Source of the DNA: Proteromonas lacertae
Lineage: Eukaryota; Sar; Bigyra; Opalinata; Proteromonadidae
NCBI GenBank assembly: GCA_002245135.1
Contig: NGBS01000600.1
Coordinates: forward strand, 62,001 to 126,000
Length of the DNA: 64,000 nt
Reading direction: 5' to 3'
The notes under the pieces were generated by a model. It searched no databases and was not told where the DNA came from. It worked only from the letters and a program-made list of their open reading frames with translations. The position numbers were made by a program, and so were the translations under genes. Positions 1 to 10,273 of this stretch are shown here, piece after piece (position 1 is the stretch's first letter; every line of letters starts with the position of its first letter).

Positions 1-1957
1 GAAAGTGAAGAATATCCATTTATTGAGATGAAATGTAAAGACTGGAGAAATGAAGAATTAGAATCTTATTTGAATTATTGTATAAAGAAGAAGAGAAGAG
101 ATAATAGAAGATATGATTTTTCAAATTTAACACTCAATGATTCACATATGTCCTTAATAAAGCAGATGAAATATTCCGAGATTGATTTATCAAATAATGA
201 TATTAGTAGTAAAGGATTAAGAGAATTAACAAATTCTTTTACAAGACAATCAATATTTGTTTCAATCCATAACAATGAAATTGGAGATGAAGGAGTAGAA
301 ATAATATGCAAATATATTGACAAATTTGTAGAAAGAGATGAAAAAGAAAATCCCAAATCATTAAATCTATGTAGTATATATTTAATCATGAAATATAATC
401 ATATATATTTGAATAGAAATAGGAATGAGTGAGAAAGGATTAAGAATGTTAATAGAAAGATTAAGAGACTATTATCCATTGAAAGAAATAAATCTAGAAA
501 GTAATAAATTTAGTGATAAAAAATCAGAGTTTGAAAGAATAAAAAGTGATAGAAAATTAAATACAGAATATAATAAAGAAAGAATGAATATACTATTATC
601 TAATTATAGCGGAGGGGGAAATAATGGTGGAAGAAGATTAGGTGGTGGTGGAAAAATGGGAAATGGAAATGGAAATGGAGGTGATGGAAATAGAACAGCT
701 TTATTTTATACTAATTATTCACCAGCTCTTCCTTCAAGTAAATCTTTTTATTTATACAATGCTCCTCTTCAGTATAAAACATTAACAGAAATAAGTGATA
801 TGGATTTTGAAGAATTTAATATGTATTGGAGAGATAAATTTTTATATGTATTTAGATAATATGTTTAAGTTAATATAATAGGTATTATTTCCAACAATTG
901 ATCAAGATGATCCAAAATTTCCAATAGAAGATTCAATTGAATTAATAAACCAGAAAGATAAATTCATTGGATGTATAAGAAAGATATTTAATTTATTGAA
1001 GAAAGAAAATGAAGGCAGAAAAGAAAACCATTTATTTATAATCGAATTATACAAATTTATTTCAAAGAATATTAACAGTAAAGAAAAAACAAAGAACTTC
1101 TTAATTGATGATATTATATTTACATATCTAATATGTCCAACTCTAGTATTTTTATTGTTTTAATAGTATAGATAAAATCAGGATTAAACAAAAATAGTAA
1201 TGAAACAGATTTACAACTCCAATTTGAAAGAAAAAATAAAATAATGAAAATAATAAATGTTGAAAAAATAAAAAAAAATAGGAGAAATGATTTTACAATA
1301 AAAAACAGTCTGTTGTGTAAGTATTGTAATACTAATACCTGCCAATTTAGTGTTTTTGAATTGAGTGTTAAAGGTGGATATATGTTAGTGTGGAGAGATT
1401 TTTATAATAGAGATTTAAAGAGAATGAATAAATTAAATCTGGATATTTCATTTATTGTTTTAGAATCAGTAAAATTATGCAAAATTTTAATATCTTTACA
1501 AAGTAAAAGAATGATAATATACAATTTAAAAACATCTAATATAATAATTGATAATGATGGTAAACTAAAACTATGTGATTTGTTTCTTAATAATTTACGA
1601 TATTCAGATGATTTAACAATCGAAGATATCTGTTATAAAAGCCCTGAAGAATTATGCGGATATGAGTGTAATGATAAAAGCATAATTTGGATTTTAGGTT
1701 GTATATTATATGAAATATTAACCTATAAATTACCATTTAATAAAGAAGATAATATCGAAAAAACAAAAGATAATATAAGGAGATGTAGATATGAAGAAGA
1801 TTTATTAAATAATAATTTGATGAAAGAAGTAATAAGTGAAATTTTTGTTATTAAGTATGTAAATAGAATAAGTTTAGAAGATTTGAAAAATAAAATGGAG
1901 AGTATATTTGATTCTACATTAAAAATAGTTGATAATTACAATGTAGTTAATATTTGA
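1..1957 (+). CDS. LRR-pseudokinase protein (5' end outside window)
   Basis: The frame is already open at base 1, so the gene starts upstream. Joining exons 1-373, 417-847, 882-1145 and 1172-1957 gives one continuous reading. The first part has RI-type leucine-rich repeats (for example IDLSNNDISSKGL, near nt 180-230, and VSIHNNEIGDEG, near nt 260-295). A Gly/Asn-rich linker follows (nt 605-690), then a helical region. The last exon is a protein-kinase-like C-lobe: a catalytic-loop-like YNLKTSNIIID near nt 1520-1555, a CDLF in place of DFG, an activation-segment-like YKSPEEL, and WILGCILYEILTYKLPF. The HRD aspartate is replaced by Asn, DFG is degenerate and no clear VAIK lysine is seen, so I infer a pseudokinase, probably a cytoplasmic signalling or scaffold protein. 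The gene model is by eye; the LRR and kinase parts could in principle be two genes. Confidence 0.75.
374..416 (+). other. intron 1 of LRR-pseudokinase gene (43 nt)
   Basis: Begins GTATAT and ends GAATAG. Removing it joins a phase-1 codon (A + AA, Lys) and reconnects the LRR reading frame ...SLNLC-K-IGMSEKGL. Without splicing the first frame stops at 432. Confidence 0.7.
848..881 (+). other. intron 2 of LRR-pseudokinase gene (34 nt)
   Basis: Begins GTATTT and ends TAATAG, phase 0. It contains in-frame stops. Splicing joins ...WRDKFLY to VLFPTIDQDDPKF and opens the next 264 bases. Confidence 0.7.
1146..1171 (+). other. intron 3 of LRR-pseudokinase gene (26 nt)
   Basis: Begins GTATTT and ends AGTATAG, phase 0. 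It carries TAA and TAG in frame. Splicing joins ...TYLICPTL to IKSGLNKNSNETD and leads into the kinase-like exon. An earlier AG at 1165-1166 would run into a stop, so the AG at 1170-1171 is preferred. Confidence 0.65.
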
Positions 1958-2210
1958 ATAAGATATTGTTTATTATTGTATTTTTTCTTAAGAAATTTTA
2001 ACATTTATTCAAGCATAATCAAGCCAAGCCAAGCCCAACGTCTTTGAAGTTTCTTATTGCATTTAAGTATGTATAGAATTATATTACCACTTAGCTATAT
2101 ACTTCTTATCTATATTATTATGCTCTACTTTTCAATTTTACTATATAAATCTGTTTTTATTAAATCTCTCCTTTGTTTTTGTATTTATATATATATATAT
2201 ATAATAGGAA

Positions 2211-5200
2211 ATGGCTTTAAAAAGTATAATCTACTTATACTTGTTGAGTTTGATATTTTGTTGTAGCAGCTGTTACGATGTAGGTGATTTGAGAAGTGAA
2301 AGTACTGGCAGTGAAATAATTAGTACTTACTACAGCGATGAGTATGAAGGAGGAGAAATTATTAGTCATACTGTTGAGTTGTTTGATAATGAGGAAAACA
2401 CTGAGATAAGACTATTCAGTTTATTAAACGGAATGAACAGTAGTATTATAGAGGTGCAGTCGTATATTGAAGATGCTAAGAATGAAATCAACACAATTAT
2501 TCTTTATTGCGATAATGGAGGAACTACAGAAATGGGAGGTAGTTATGTTATTAAATATGGGAATATTCGTTCAGGACCAATCCCATATAATGCAAGTGGT
2601 GAGTATGTTGCTGAAATTTTGAAATCATTGAAGTTAGATGACTATGAAAACGTAACAGTGACAAATGACAATGTTACAATAACTATAGAGATAGAATATA
2701 AACTATCAAATGACAAAATCATAAAGAACAGAAAACCAATGTTAGAAGTAGAAAATGGTTTGAAAGAAGGTTGTTATATTAGTTATTGTAAGAATAGATT
2801 TACTTTAGAAAAATGTAAAGATACTAATTCAAGAGAAGGCTCTATGATAATTGGTGGTTATACAATAAAAAATGAAGAATTTCCAAGTAAAAACAATGAA
2901 ACAATAATTAGAGAAAAGTTTGAAAAATTAGGATATGGAGTTCAAAGAATAGAATTATTACCTTCACCATTTGAAGGTCCAAATTATAGAATCTATTTAA
3001 ATAACAGTAATATTGATGATATATCAATAAGAACAGATAGTTTGAAAGTTGATGATGAAAATCCATCAACATCAAAATTAGTAGTTAATTCTGATATTTC
3101 TGGTATGAAAAGTATTGAGAATGTTATAGCAATGAGTGGTACATTTAGTATTCAATACAAGAATGAAAGAACTTTGCCGATTTTATATAATATTGATGAA
3201 AAAGGTTTAGAAATATTATTGAATGGAATATCAAATATCAATGAATGTATAGTTAAAGAAAGAAAATGCAATAATGTTACAAATACATGCAGTTGGTTAA
3301 TTGAGTTTATTAATCCAATAAATGTTACTGAATTATCTGTAGACGGAAGTGAATTGAAAGGTAGTGGTGCAAATATTACTTTTGAAGTATTAAATACAAC
3401 ATCATCTACAGATGAAATTGAAGTTGATGATATTTTATATACATCCACTTTATACACAAATGAAACAATTCATGTTTTTAAGAACTTGGAAGAGAATAAA
3501 AGATATTGCATTAGAGGTTATGTTACTTATGCAAATGGTAGTAAAAGTGATTATTTTACATCAATACCTCCATCAATAATGACAAAGAAATTACCTCCTC
3601 AATCTCCATCTAATATTCATTATGATTATTTAGGAAATAATTCAATTAGAATAACATTCAATTCTCCAGAATATCAAAGTGGTTATGAAGTAGAGATGTT
3701 TAAAATAGAATATTCTGATAAACCATTCATCCCTCAAGTTCAAAGAATTACTTTAAATTATACAAAAGATAATAATACTATTAATGATTATAATGATGAA
3801 AAGAACAGTTTTGTATTGATTTATGATAATGATGAAAGAACTGAACCGTTATTTAGAAATATTAGTGGTTATGAGTTAGAGAATAGAATTAAATTATTAG
3901 ATACAATTGGAGATGTTTCTGTTAAAAGATTTGATTATAATAATAATGAAACTACGATAGTTGTATGGGAAATTACTTTTTTAAACTGTAGAACAAATCG
4001 AAATGATGAAATTGTATGTAATTATAATAGTGAAGAAGAAGAAGAAGAAGAAAATGATGATCCTAAATATTTCACAGTTGAATCTGTAGGATTGGATATT
4101 GATATTGAATTAGTATCAAATTATACAAATAATAAGATTGAAAGTATATTAATTCCAGTAAAAACAAAAACAGAAGATATAAATAGTAGAAAATTACAAG
4201 AAGGTGAAAATGAAAATGATAATAATAAAGAAATTGATTATACATATGATTTAAAGTTAAATTATGGAATTAATTACACTATTAATATAATCAGTCTAAG
4301 TGATTGTGATAGTAAAAATAACTGTAATATTTCCAGTAATGCATTTACATTTGTAGTTGAAGGTTTAGATTATCCATCAAGCCCAGTCAAGTTATATTTA
4401 GATAGTAAAAGTGAAGATGAAATATCATTTCATTGGTTACCTCCTTATGATAATCATAAATCCAAAATAAATGGTTATGAAATACAAATGAGTGATTATA
4501 TGGGTAATAATTGGCAAAGTGTTTATAATGGAAATGGTTTACCTGATGTGTTAAACTGTACAATCACAAGAGAACAAACTAATTGGATTAACGGTAAAGA
4601 ATATTATTTCAGAATAAGATCGATGGTGAGTAAATTAAAAGGTAAAACATTTAGTCAAGCACAAAGATTCTTAATGTCAAATCCAACTGTTCCTGATAAA
4701 TTAGATCACTCTCCAGTCATTATTAGCACAGATGTTGATAATCAATTAATAACAATAAAGTGGTACAAACCTTGCAATAATGGAGGTAGTAGAATTACAA
4801 AATATAAAATTATTATCTCAAGTAATGAAACTGATATTGAATATTTTAATGTTTTGGATGATAATATTGAAGGAGTGTATTATTATAATATTACTGAATT
4901 GAATGTGAATATGCAATACCAAATATCAGTTACTGCAATTAATGCAATTGGAGAAGGATTAAGAAGTCCAAAAGTATCTGTTCATTTAAGTACAATTCCT
5001 GAAGAACCAGTTGATGTTGATTATATATCAATTTACAGTGATAGTCTTACAATTGAATGGAAAGATAGAAACTTTGAGAATGAAAATCCAGTGATTGGTT
5101 ATAATGTCTATTTAATATCAAATCCAATTTCTAATTACTTAATTGAAGATAATAATGAAAATAATAATAACTATAATTCAACAGTTATTGAATTAAGTAT

Positions 5201-8063
5201 TATTAATGCTGAAAGTGGTAATTTCGTTGTAAGTTTTGGTAATATTTACAGTGACAATATTCCATTTGATACAACTGAAGAAATGTTGGAAAGAAAAATA
5301 TTAGAAATGTCTGATAATGTTTTAAGAGTAAAAGTAACTAAGAATATAAAGAGAAGTAATGAAAATTCATTTTTAATTACATTTATACAACCATTAGGTG
5401 ATATTACAAATTTTAAATGTCATTCAGGAAGATTAAATCCATTTACAGCAGAAGTAAACTGTGAAACTATACAAAATGGAAGCAATATTACATTAATCCA
5501 TCATGATACTGTTTATCCACATTCTACAACATTTACATTTAAAGATATTGAAGATAATCATCCATATGCATTTATTGTTACTTCAATTAACAGAAGAGGG
5601 GAAAGTTACCCATCCAAATCAACAATTACTGTTTATACTGATAATAGAAGTGATAATAAATACACTTATGCAGTTGGTAAGTCAATTAAAGAAGGATTAA
5701 GTGGAGTAATTCATGAAGAACAATTAGTGTATTTACCTATTACAAATATATCAATTAATGCTGGTAATAATGAAAGTGAAATAATCGACTTAAATGATAT
5801 TGAAGATAATGAAGAAATAGAATCAATAATAAGTAGTTTGAAATTGCCAAATAATGATGTTGTTGGTAGTGTTAAAATAACATTATCAAATGTAGTAATG
5901 AATGATAATAATAAAGAAACCACATTAAAAATGAATATATTATTTTTAAGAGGTAATGATTATCCAGAATTACGATTTACATTATATAATAATGAAGGAG
6001 AAATAGAAAATGTATTATTTGCTTCAGAAATAACAAAAGGAATGACAAATGAATTTACCATCATTCCAAGAACAGCTACAAACAATTATATTGGTAATGA
6101 ATTATATCCAAATAGTTTACAAGGAAAAGAGATATTTTACACTGAAATCCATGATGTTGAAACTGATGAATGGATTGAAGATGGATTTATTAGTGATTAT
6201 AACCCAATGATCTATAATACTTTACAATATAATTTCAAGAATAATAGTGATGATAAGAATGACATAAGTATTGAATATAATAAAAAGATTTATCAATTCA
6301 ATATTAATGACGATATGAATATGGTTAGTTACAAGTTGAAAGAATTTATTCAAGATAGTCAAACCATAATCAAATATTCTGATTTTATATTGACAATTAG
6401 TATTACATATTCTCCTTTTTTAAAGACAATTGATGTGAAGTATAATAATGAAGTGATAGAACCATTAGAATTAGGATCAACTCAGAATATTCAACAGATA
6501 AGAACAAGTTTTGGTAATATTGAGGAAAGAGATGGTTCATTCATAATAAAAATGGAAAATCAAATAATATTTGATCCACTTTCTTGGGATATTTCAGCTG
6601 AAGAATTAGCTGAAGAAATAATGAAATTTGATTTAATCAAAAATATTAATGTGACTGTAACAAAAGAAACAAGTGGAAGTGGAAATCTTTATATTATTAA
6701 ATTTAACAATATATATGGTTATATAAGTCCAATTGAAGTATTACATTACAATTATACTCATATTATATTCTCATCAAATGGTGGACAACCAACAAATGTT
6801 AAAGGTTATATTCAATTTAAATATCAGAATGAAACAACTAGATTTATACCAACTTGGTCAAGTGAAAAAGAGGTTAAACAAGCAATTGAAGAATTACCAT
6901 CCATCAACAGAGTAGAAATTGAAATTGAATCAACAAACACAAGTCAAATTATTTATCATATTCATATTGTTGATCCTTATATTATAAATGAAGATAATTT
7001 CACTTTAAATGAAAAATATGTAATTGGAACAAAAGAGTTAAATAATGAAAAGTATTTTGATAAAGAAATTATTCCACATCACGAATTATCATTGAAAGGA
7101 GATGGAAATGTTATTTCAAATGTTCTAGTAGAAGGTAAACCAAGTTATACTGGAAAATATACTGTTTCAAAACTAGGAAATTACAAATTGTATGTAACTC
7201 AACCAAGAAGTGGTTTAACTGCTTATTATTATGAAAATTTATATTTCAAAGGTAATCCTTCTATTAAACGAATTGATAGTAGAATTGATTTTAATTGGAA
7301 TAATAAAAGAATCAGTGAATTAGGAGATAAATATGTTTCTGTTAAATGGAATGGTAAATTAAAACCAATTTATAGTGGTAATTATAGAATATATCTCAGT
7401 TCAGTTGATAGTTCTAGAATCTATATAAATCATATTTTATTCTTAGATAATTGGAATAATTATAATAATGAAAGAGAAATATATAATAATATCAATTTAA
7501 AAGCAGGAGTATATTATGATATAGAAGTAGACTATAAATATATGAATAACAAAAACAGTAATAATGCCAAAATACAATTATATTGGAGTAGTTATTTAAT
7601 TAACAAAGAAATCATTCCATCAACAGTATTTTACCACTTAGAACATATCAAAAATTCACCTTATAAAATTACAGTCAAACCTGGGTTTGGTGAATTTAAA
7701 TACTCAACAGTAATTGGTGGAAATGGTGTTAGTAATTGTCAAGTTGGAATTGAAAGATATGTATTATTACAAATTAAAGATAATTATGATAATAATTTAG
7801 ATAAAAGTATTGAAAATTTAAGGGTTATAATGAGAAATGATGAAAATGAATATTATCCAATTCCAATATATGTTGGTAATGGTTTATATAACATCAGTTA
7901 TGTAGTTGAAAAATCAGGCGTATATAAAATGTCTATTTTAATTAATGGAATTAATATAGAATGTGGTTTATCAAATGATTATAAGTGTAGTCCATTGACA
8001 ATTATAGCTGATTCTGGTCCAATATCAATTCACAATACTTTAATTAGAAGGTGTAAATGTTAG
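2211..8063 (+). CDS. Giant extracellular protein, segment 1: signal peptide, FN3 domains, PA14
   Basis: The ATG at 2211 follows a TA-repeat and AATAGGAA. Residues 1-21 are a classic signal peptide (MALKSIIYLYLLSLIFCCSS). Beta-rich modules follow, then about five FN3 domains, the clearest at residues 719-825 (PSSPVKLYL...SFHWLPPY) and 826-933 (VPDKLDHSP...TIKWYKPCNNGGSRITKY, with the typical NAIGEG near the end). Two FN3 domains contain a long insert of the repeated module described under findings. Residues about 1640-1668 resemble the end of a filamin repeat. Residues 1668-1810 form the first PA14 domain (TAYYYENLYF, then RIDFNW, VKWNGKLKPIYSGNY, INLKAGVYYDIEVDY, IQLYW). A second filamin-like repeat follows and crosses the frame slip. 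NxS/T sequons are very frequent. The frame changes by +1 between 8044 and 8063. Confidence 0.85.
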   Translation: MALKSIIYLYLLSLIFCCSSCYDVGDLRSESTGSEIISTYYSDEYEGGEIISHTVELFDNEENTEIRLFSLLNGMNSSIIEVQSYIEDAKNEINTIILYCDNGGTTEMGGSYVIKYGNIRSGPIPYNASGEYVAEILKSLKLDDYENVTVTNDNVTITIEIEYKLSNDKIIKNRKPMLEVENGLKEGCYISYCKNRFTLEKCKDTNSREGSMIIGGYTIKNEEFPSKNNETIIREKFEKLGYGVQRIELLPSPFEGPNYRIYLNNSNIDDISIRTDSLKVDDENPSTSKLVVNSDISGMKSIENVIAMSGTFSIQYKNERTLPILYNIDEKGLEILLNGISNINECIVKERKCNNVTNTCSWLIEFINPINVTELSVDGSELKGSGANITFEVLNTTSSTDEIEVDDILYTSTLYTNETIHVFKNLEENKRYCIRGYVTYANGSKSDYFTSIPPSIMTKKLPPQSPSNIHYDYLGNNSIRITFNSPEYQSGYEVEMFKIEYSDKPFIPQVQRITLNYTKDNNTINDYNDEKNSFVLIYDNDERTEPLFRNISGYELENRIKLLDTIGDVSVKRFDYNNNETTIVVWEITFLNCRTNRNDEIVCNYNSEEEEEEENDDPKYFTVESVGLDIDIELVSNYTNNKIESILIPVKTKTEDINSRKLQEGENENDNNKEIDYTYDLKLNYGINYTINIISLSDCDSKNNCNISSNAFTFVVEGLDYPSSPVKLYLDSKSEDEISFHWLPPYDNHKSKINGYEIQMSDYMGNNWQSVYNGNGLPDVLNCTITREQTNWINGKEYYFRIRSMVSKLKGKTFSQAQRFLMSNPTVPDKLDHSPVIISTDVDNQLITIKWYKPCNNGGSRITKYKIIISSNETDIEYFNVLDDNIEGVYYYNITELNVNMQYQISVTAINAIGEGLRSPKVSVHLSTIPEEPVDVDYISIYSDSLTIEWKDRNFENENPVIGYNVYLISNPISNYLIEDNNENNNNYNSTVIELSIINAESGNFVVSFGNIYSDNIPFDTTEEMLERKILEMSDNVLRVKVTKNIKRSNENSFLITFIQPLGDITNFKCHSGRLNPFTAEVNCETIQNGSNITLIHHDTVYPHSTTFTFKDIEDNHPYAFIVTSINRRGESYPSKSTITVYTDNRSDNKYTYAVGKSIKEGLSGVIHEEQLVYLPITNISINAGNNESEIIDLNDIEDNEEIESIISSLKLPNNDVVGSVKITLSNVVMNDNNKETTLKMNILFLRGNDYPELRFTLYNNEGEIENVLFASEITKGMTNEFTIIPRTATNNYIGNELYPNSLQGKEIFYTEIHDVETDEWIEDGFISDYNPMIYNTLQYNFKNNSDDKNDISIEYNKKIYQFNINDDMNMVSYKLKEFIQDSQTIIKYSDFILTISITYSPFLKTIDVKYNNEVIEPLELGSTQNIQQIRTSFGNIEERDGSFIIKMENQIIFDPLSWDISAEELAEEIMKFDLIKNINVTVTKETSGSGNLYIIKFNNIYGYISPIEVLHYNYTHIIFSSNGGQPTNVKGYIQFKYQNETTRFIPTWSSEKEVKQAIEELPSINRVEIEIESTNTSQIIYHIHIVDPYIINEDNFTLNEKYVIGTKELNNEKYFDKEIIPHHELSLKGDGNVISNVLVEGKPSYTGKYTVSKLGNYKLYVTQPRSGLTAYYYENLYFKGNPSIKRIDSRIDFNWNNKRISELGDKYVSVKWNGKLKPIYSGNYRIYLSSVDSSRIYINHILFLDNWNNYNNEREIYNNINLKAGVYYDIEVDYKYMNNKNSNNAKIQLYWSSYLINKEIIPSTVFYHLEHIKNSPYKITVKPGFGEFKYSTVIGGNGVSNCQVGIERYVLLQIKDNYDNNLDKSIENLRVIMRNDENEYYPIPIYVGNGLYNISYVVEKSGVYKMSILINGINIECGLSNDYKCSPLTIIADSGPISIHNTLIRRCKC

Positions 8064-8064
8064 T

Positions 8065-10038
8065 ACAACAGCTAAACCTTTATATTATTATATAAATCCA
8101 AGAGATAGTTATAATAACACAATAACTAGAAGTAATGAAGTATTAATAGGTTTTGTAGAGTATAGAAAATATGAAAATGATGAAGAAAGAGAAAAGAATG
8201 AAATAATGATTAGTTATTATAAAGATGATAAATATCAATTCGTTTTTACACCAATGAAAGAAGGTATTTACAATTTAGTTGTTTTATATAATAATACTCA
8301 AATTGATGCATTTAAAAATAAGAATATTTATATCAATCCATCATCAATCTCTTTGATTGATACAATTATAGATGAAGAAATGACTGAAAAAACAATAACT
8401 AGAGGTGATATGCATGAAATAGTAGTTATTTCTAAAGACAAATATCATAATGTGAGAAGATGTGTTAGTGAAGAATATGGAAATGAAACAAATGATGATT
8501 TTGTTGATATAATGATAATGAAAATAAATGGAAAAGAAGAAAGTTCAAGTATATCTTATACTGTAACATTTGAAGATGAAAATGTGAATGATTTCGATTT
8601 AGTATTTGATGGTAATGTAGTTGATAAATTATACAAAGGAATGAAAGCAAAACATATGGAATTTTTACTTAGTAAAATTCATCCTGTTCATTGTTTCTAT
8701 AATGATAGTAAATATTATATTACACTTTATCAAGATTTAAGCTATTGGAATAAAGATATTATTACTACAAACACTGAGAATGTGACTGTCAATATTACTT
8801 ATTATCATACTGGGTATTATCATTTCTATTATGAAACTTATTCAAATGAAAATAGTATTGATTTTGAGATTCTTTACAACAATCAATCGATAAATCAACA
8901 ATTCAATGTAATTAATGTTACTACAGGTAAAGAAGATATAGAAAGTGCAAGATTAGAGATGAATGGTGATGTTATAAATGTAGTATCACATTTAACAATA
9001 CAATCAACAGACAAAACACAAAATCCAGAAGCTGTGTTATATGTCAGTGAGAGTAAAAATAGACAATTAGAAAATAATGAACCAGTTCGTTATAAACATT
9101 CAATTAGAGCTTATGAATGTGATGGTATTAATGTAAATACAATAATAACATTCACATTATACAATAGATCAGCCAGTTTTAAACCAACAACTCCAATTGA
9201 AGAAGTATCTTCAGAATTAACAAGACTATTTGGTAAAGTGGTAGTAAATTCAACAGGAAATGGAACATTATGTTCAATTTTCTATGTTACAACTCCTGAA
9301 GCTACAACAACAGTCGAAGATATAATAACAACCAATGATGATGAAGAGGATATGACAGGTACTGATGATTATAATTCAACTGATTCTGACGATTATGATG
9401 ATTTTAACTCCACAGAAACTGATGAAGATTTAACAGCAACAGGTGAAGATGATAATGATGAAAGTTTGACTGGTACTGATGGAGAAAAAAGAAGAGCAAA
9501 ATTAACAGAAAGAAGAAAATTGTTTAGTACAATTCCAAATGGTGAAGAAGATAATAGCAGAGGAGTAGAAGGTTCATTCCAATTGGAATTCTATTCAGTA
9601 ACTGATTTAACTGGTTTAGAAGTTGATCCAAATCTTAAAATAATCTTCAGTCAAGATAGTGATTGTCCTTATAAAGGTTTTTATACTTTGGAGTTTAATG
9701 AAACATCCACTGATTATATCTATCCATTATCATCAGCAGAAGAAATTGAGTATAAAATGAATGATGGATTTAAAGATTATGGTGTATATATAGTTTCACA
9801 ACCATTAATGAAATATATTGATCCATATTATGTGATTGAACAAAAAGTATATACACCAACAGTGAAGGCAATAACAAACACATTTATGAATATGACAATA
9901 AATGATGAAAACATGATTTATCCAAATGATGAAGAGTATAAATTAGAATCAACAGTTGATTATAATGGTGTTCAACAGAATGTAATGAATAGTTATTACA
10001 ATATTTCATTATTTGAAGTTTTATTCAGTTATAACTAA
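8065..10038 (+). CDS. Giant extracellular protein, segment 2: filamin-like repeats and acidic linker
   Basis: Coding resumes before the first ATG (8206): from about 8065 the frame reads TTAKPLYYYINPRDSYNN, which continues the filamin-like repeat of segment 1. The repeat closes with KYQFVFTPMKEGIYNLVVLY. Further beta domains follow. At about nt 9290-9480 lies a low-complexity Thr/Ser/Asp/Glu-rich stretch with repeated TGTD and STDSDD motifs, followed directly by a basic patch (EKRRAK...TERRKL, nt 9481-9525). The acidic-then-basic arrangement is a candidate proprotein-processing site. The segment then returns to beta modules. The frame changes by +1 between 9989 and 10038. Confidence 0.8.
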   Translation, partial: TTAKPLYYYINPRDSYNNTITRSNEVLIGFVEYRKYENDEEREKNEIMISYYKDDKYQFVFTPMKEGIYNLVVLYNNTQIDAFKNKNIYINPSSISLIDTIIDEEMTEKTITRGDMHEIVVISKDKYHNVRRCVSEEYGNETNDDFVDIMIMKINGKEESSSISYTVTFEDENVNDFDLVFDGNVVDKLYKGMKAKHMEFLLSKIHPVHCFYNDSKYYITLYQDLSYWNKDIITTNTENVTVNITYYHTGYYHFYYETYSNENSIDFEILYNNQSINQQFNVINVTTGKEDIESARLEMNGDVINVVSHLTIQSTDKTQNPEAVLYVSESKNRQLENNEPVRYKHSIRAYECDGINVNTIITFTLYNRSASFKPTTPIEEVSSELTRLFGKVVVNSTGNGTLCSIFYVTTPEATTTVEDIITTNDDEEDMTGTDDYNSTDSDDYDDFNSTETDEDLTATGEDDNDESLTGTDGEKRRAKLTERRKLFSTIPNGEEDNSRGVEGSFQLEFYSVTDLTGLEVDPNLKIIFSQDSDCPYKGFYTLEFNETSTDYIYPLSSAEEIEYKMNDGFKDYGVYIVSQPLMKYIDPYYVIEQKVYTPTVKAITNTFMNMTINDENMIYPNDEEYKLESTVDYNGVQQNVMNSYYNISLFEVLFSYN

Positions 10039-10273
10039 TATTGACAATCGATTTATTGGTCAAAAACAAGTGTATGAGTTTAAATGTAATGCAACAAGAG
10101 GTCATTTGATTTTAATGGGAATTAATGGAAGACATTCATTAGTTGATTCAAAATTGACAGTTATTGAGTTGATAAAAATGATCAAAGATAATTATAATTT
10201 TACATTTACATTAGAGAATGAAGATATTAATGTTAATACACAGCAAATATGTAGTGGTGAATGTAAATATTAG
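10013..10273 (+). CDS. Giant extracellular protein, segment 3 (short)
   Basis: This is a short open stretch between two frame slips. It contains YEFKCNATRGHL and a helix-like SKLTVIELIKMIKDNYNF, which matches the C-terminal half of the repeated module (T..I.....EL...L/I). It has no start codon of its own in context; the TTG at 10013 is only the limit of the open frame. The next slip (+1) lies between 10215 and 10273. Confidence 0.7.
   Translation: MKFYSVITNIDNRFIGQKQVYEFKCNATRGHLILMGINGRHSLVDSKLTVIELIKMIKDNYNFTFTLENEDINVNTQQICSGECKY

Noticed and set aside
1320-1355. An additional 34- or 36-nt intron (GTAAGT...ATACTAATACC...TTTAG) inside the kinase exon
   Set aside because: It looks like a good intron with a branch-point-like TACTAAT, but the 34-nt form breaks the frame into a stop, and the retained reading is open. 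Only the 36-nt form, with a poorer 5' end (GTGTAA), keeps the frame. Undecided, so not annotated.
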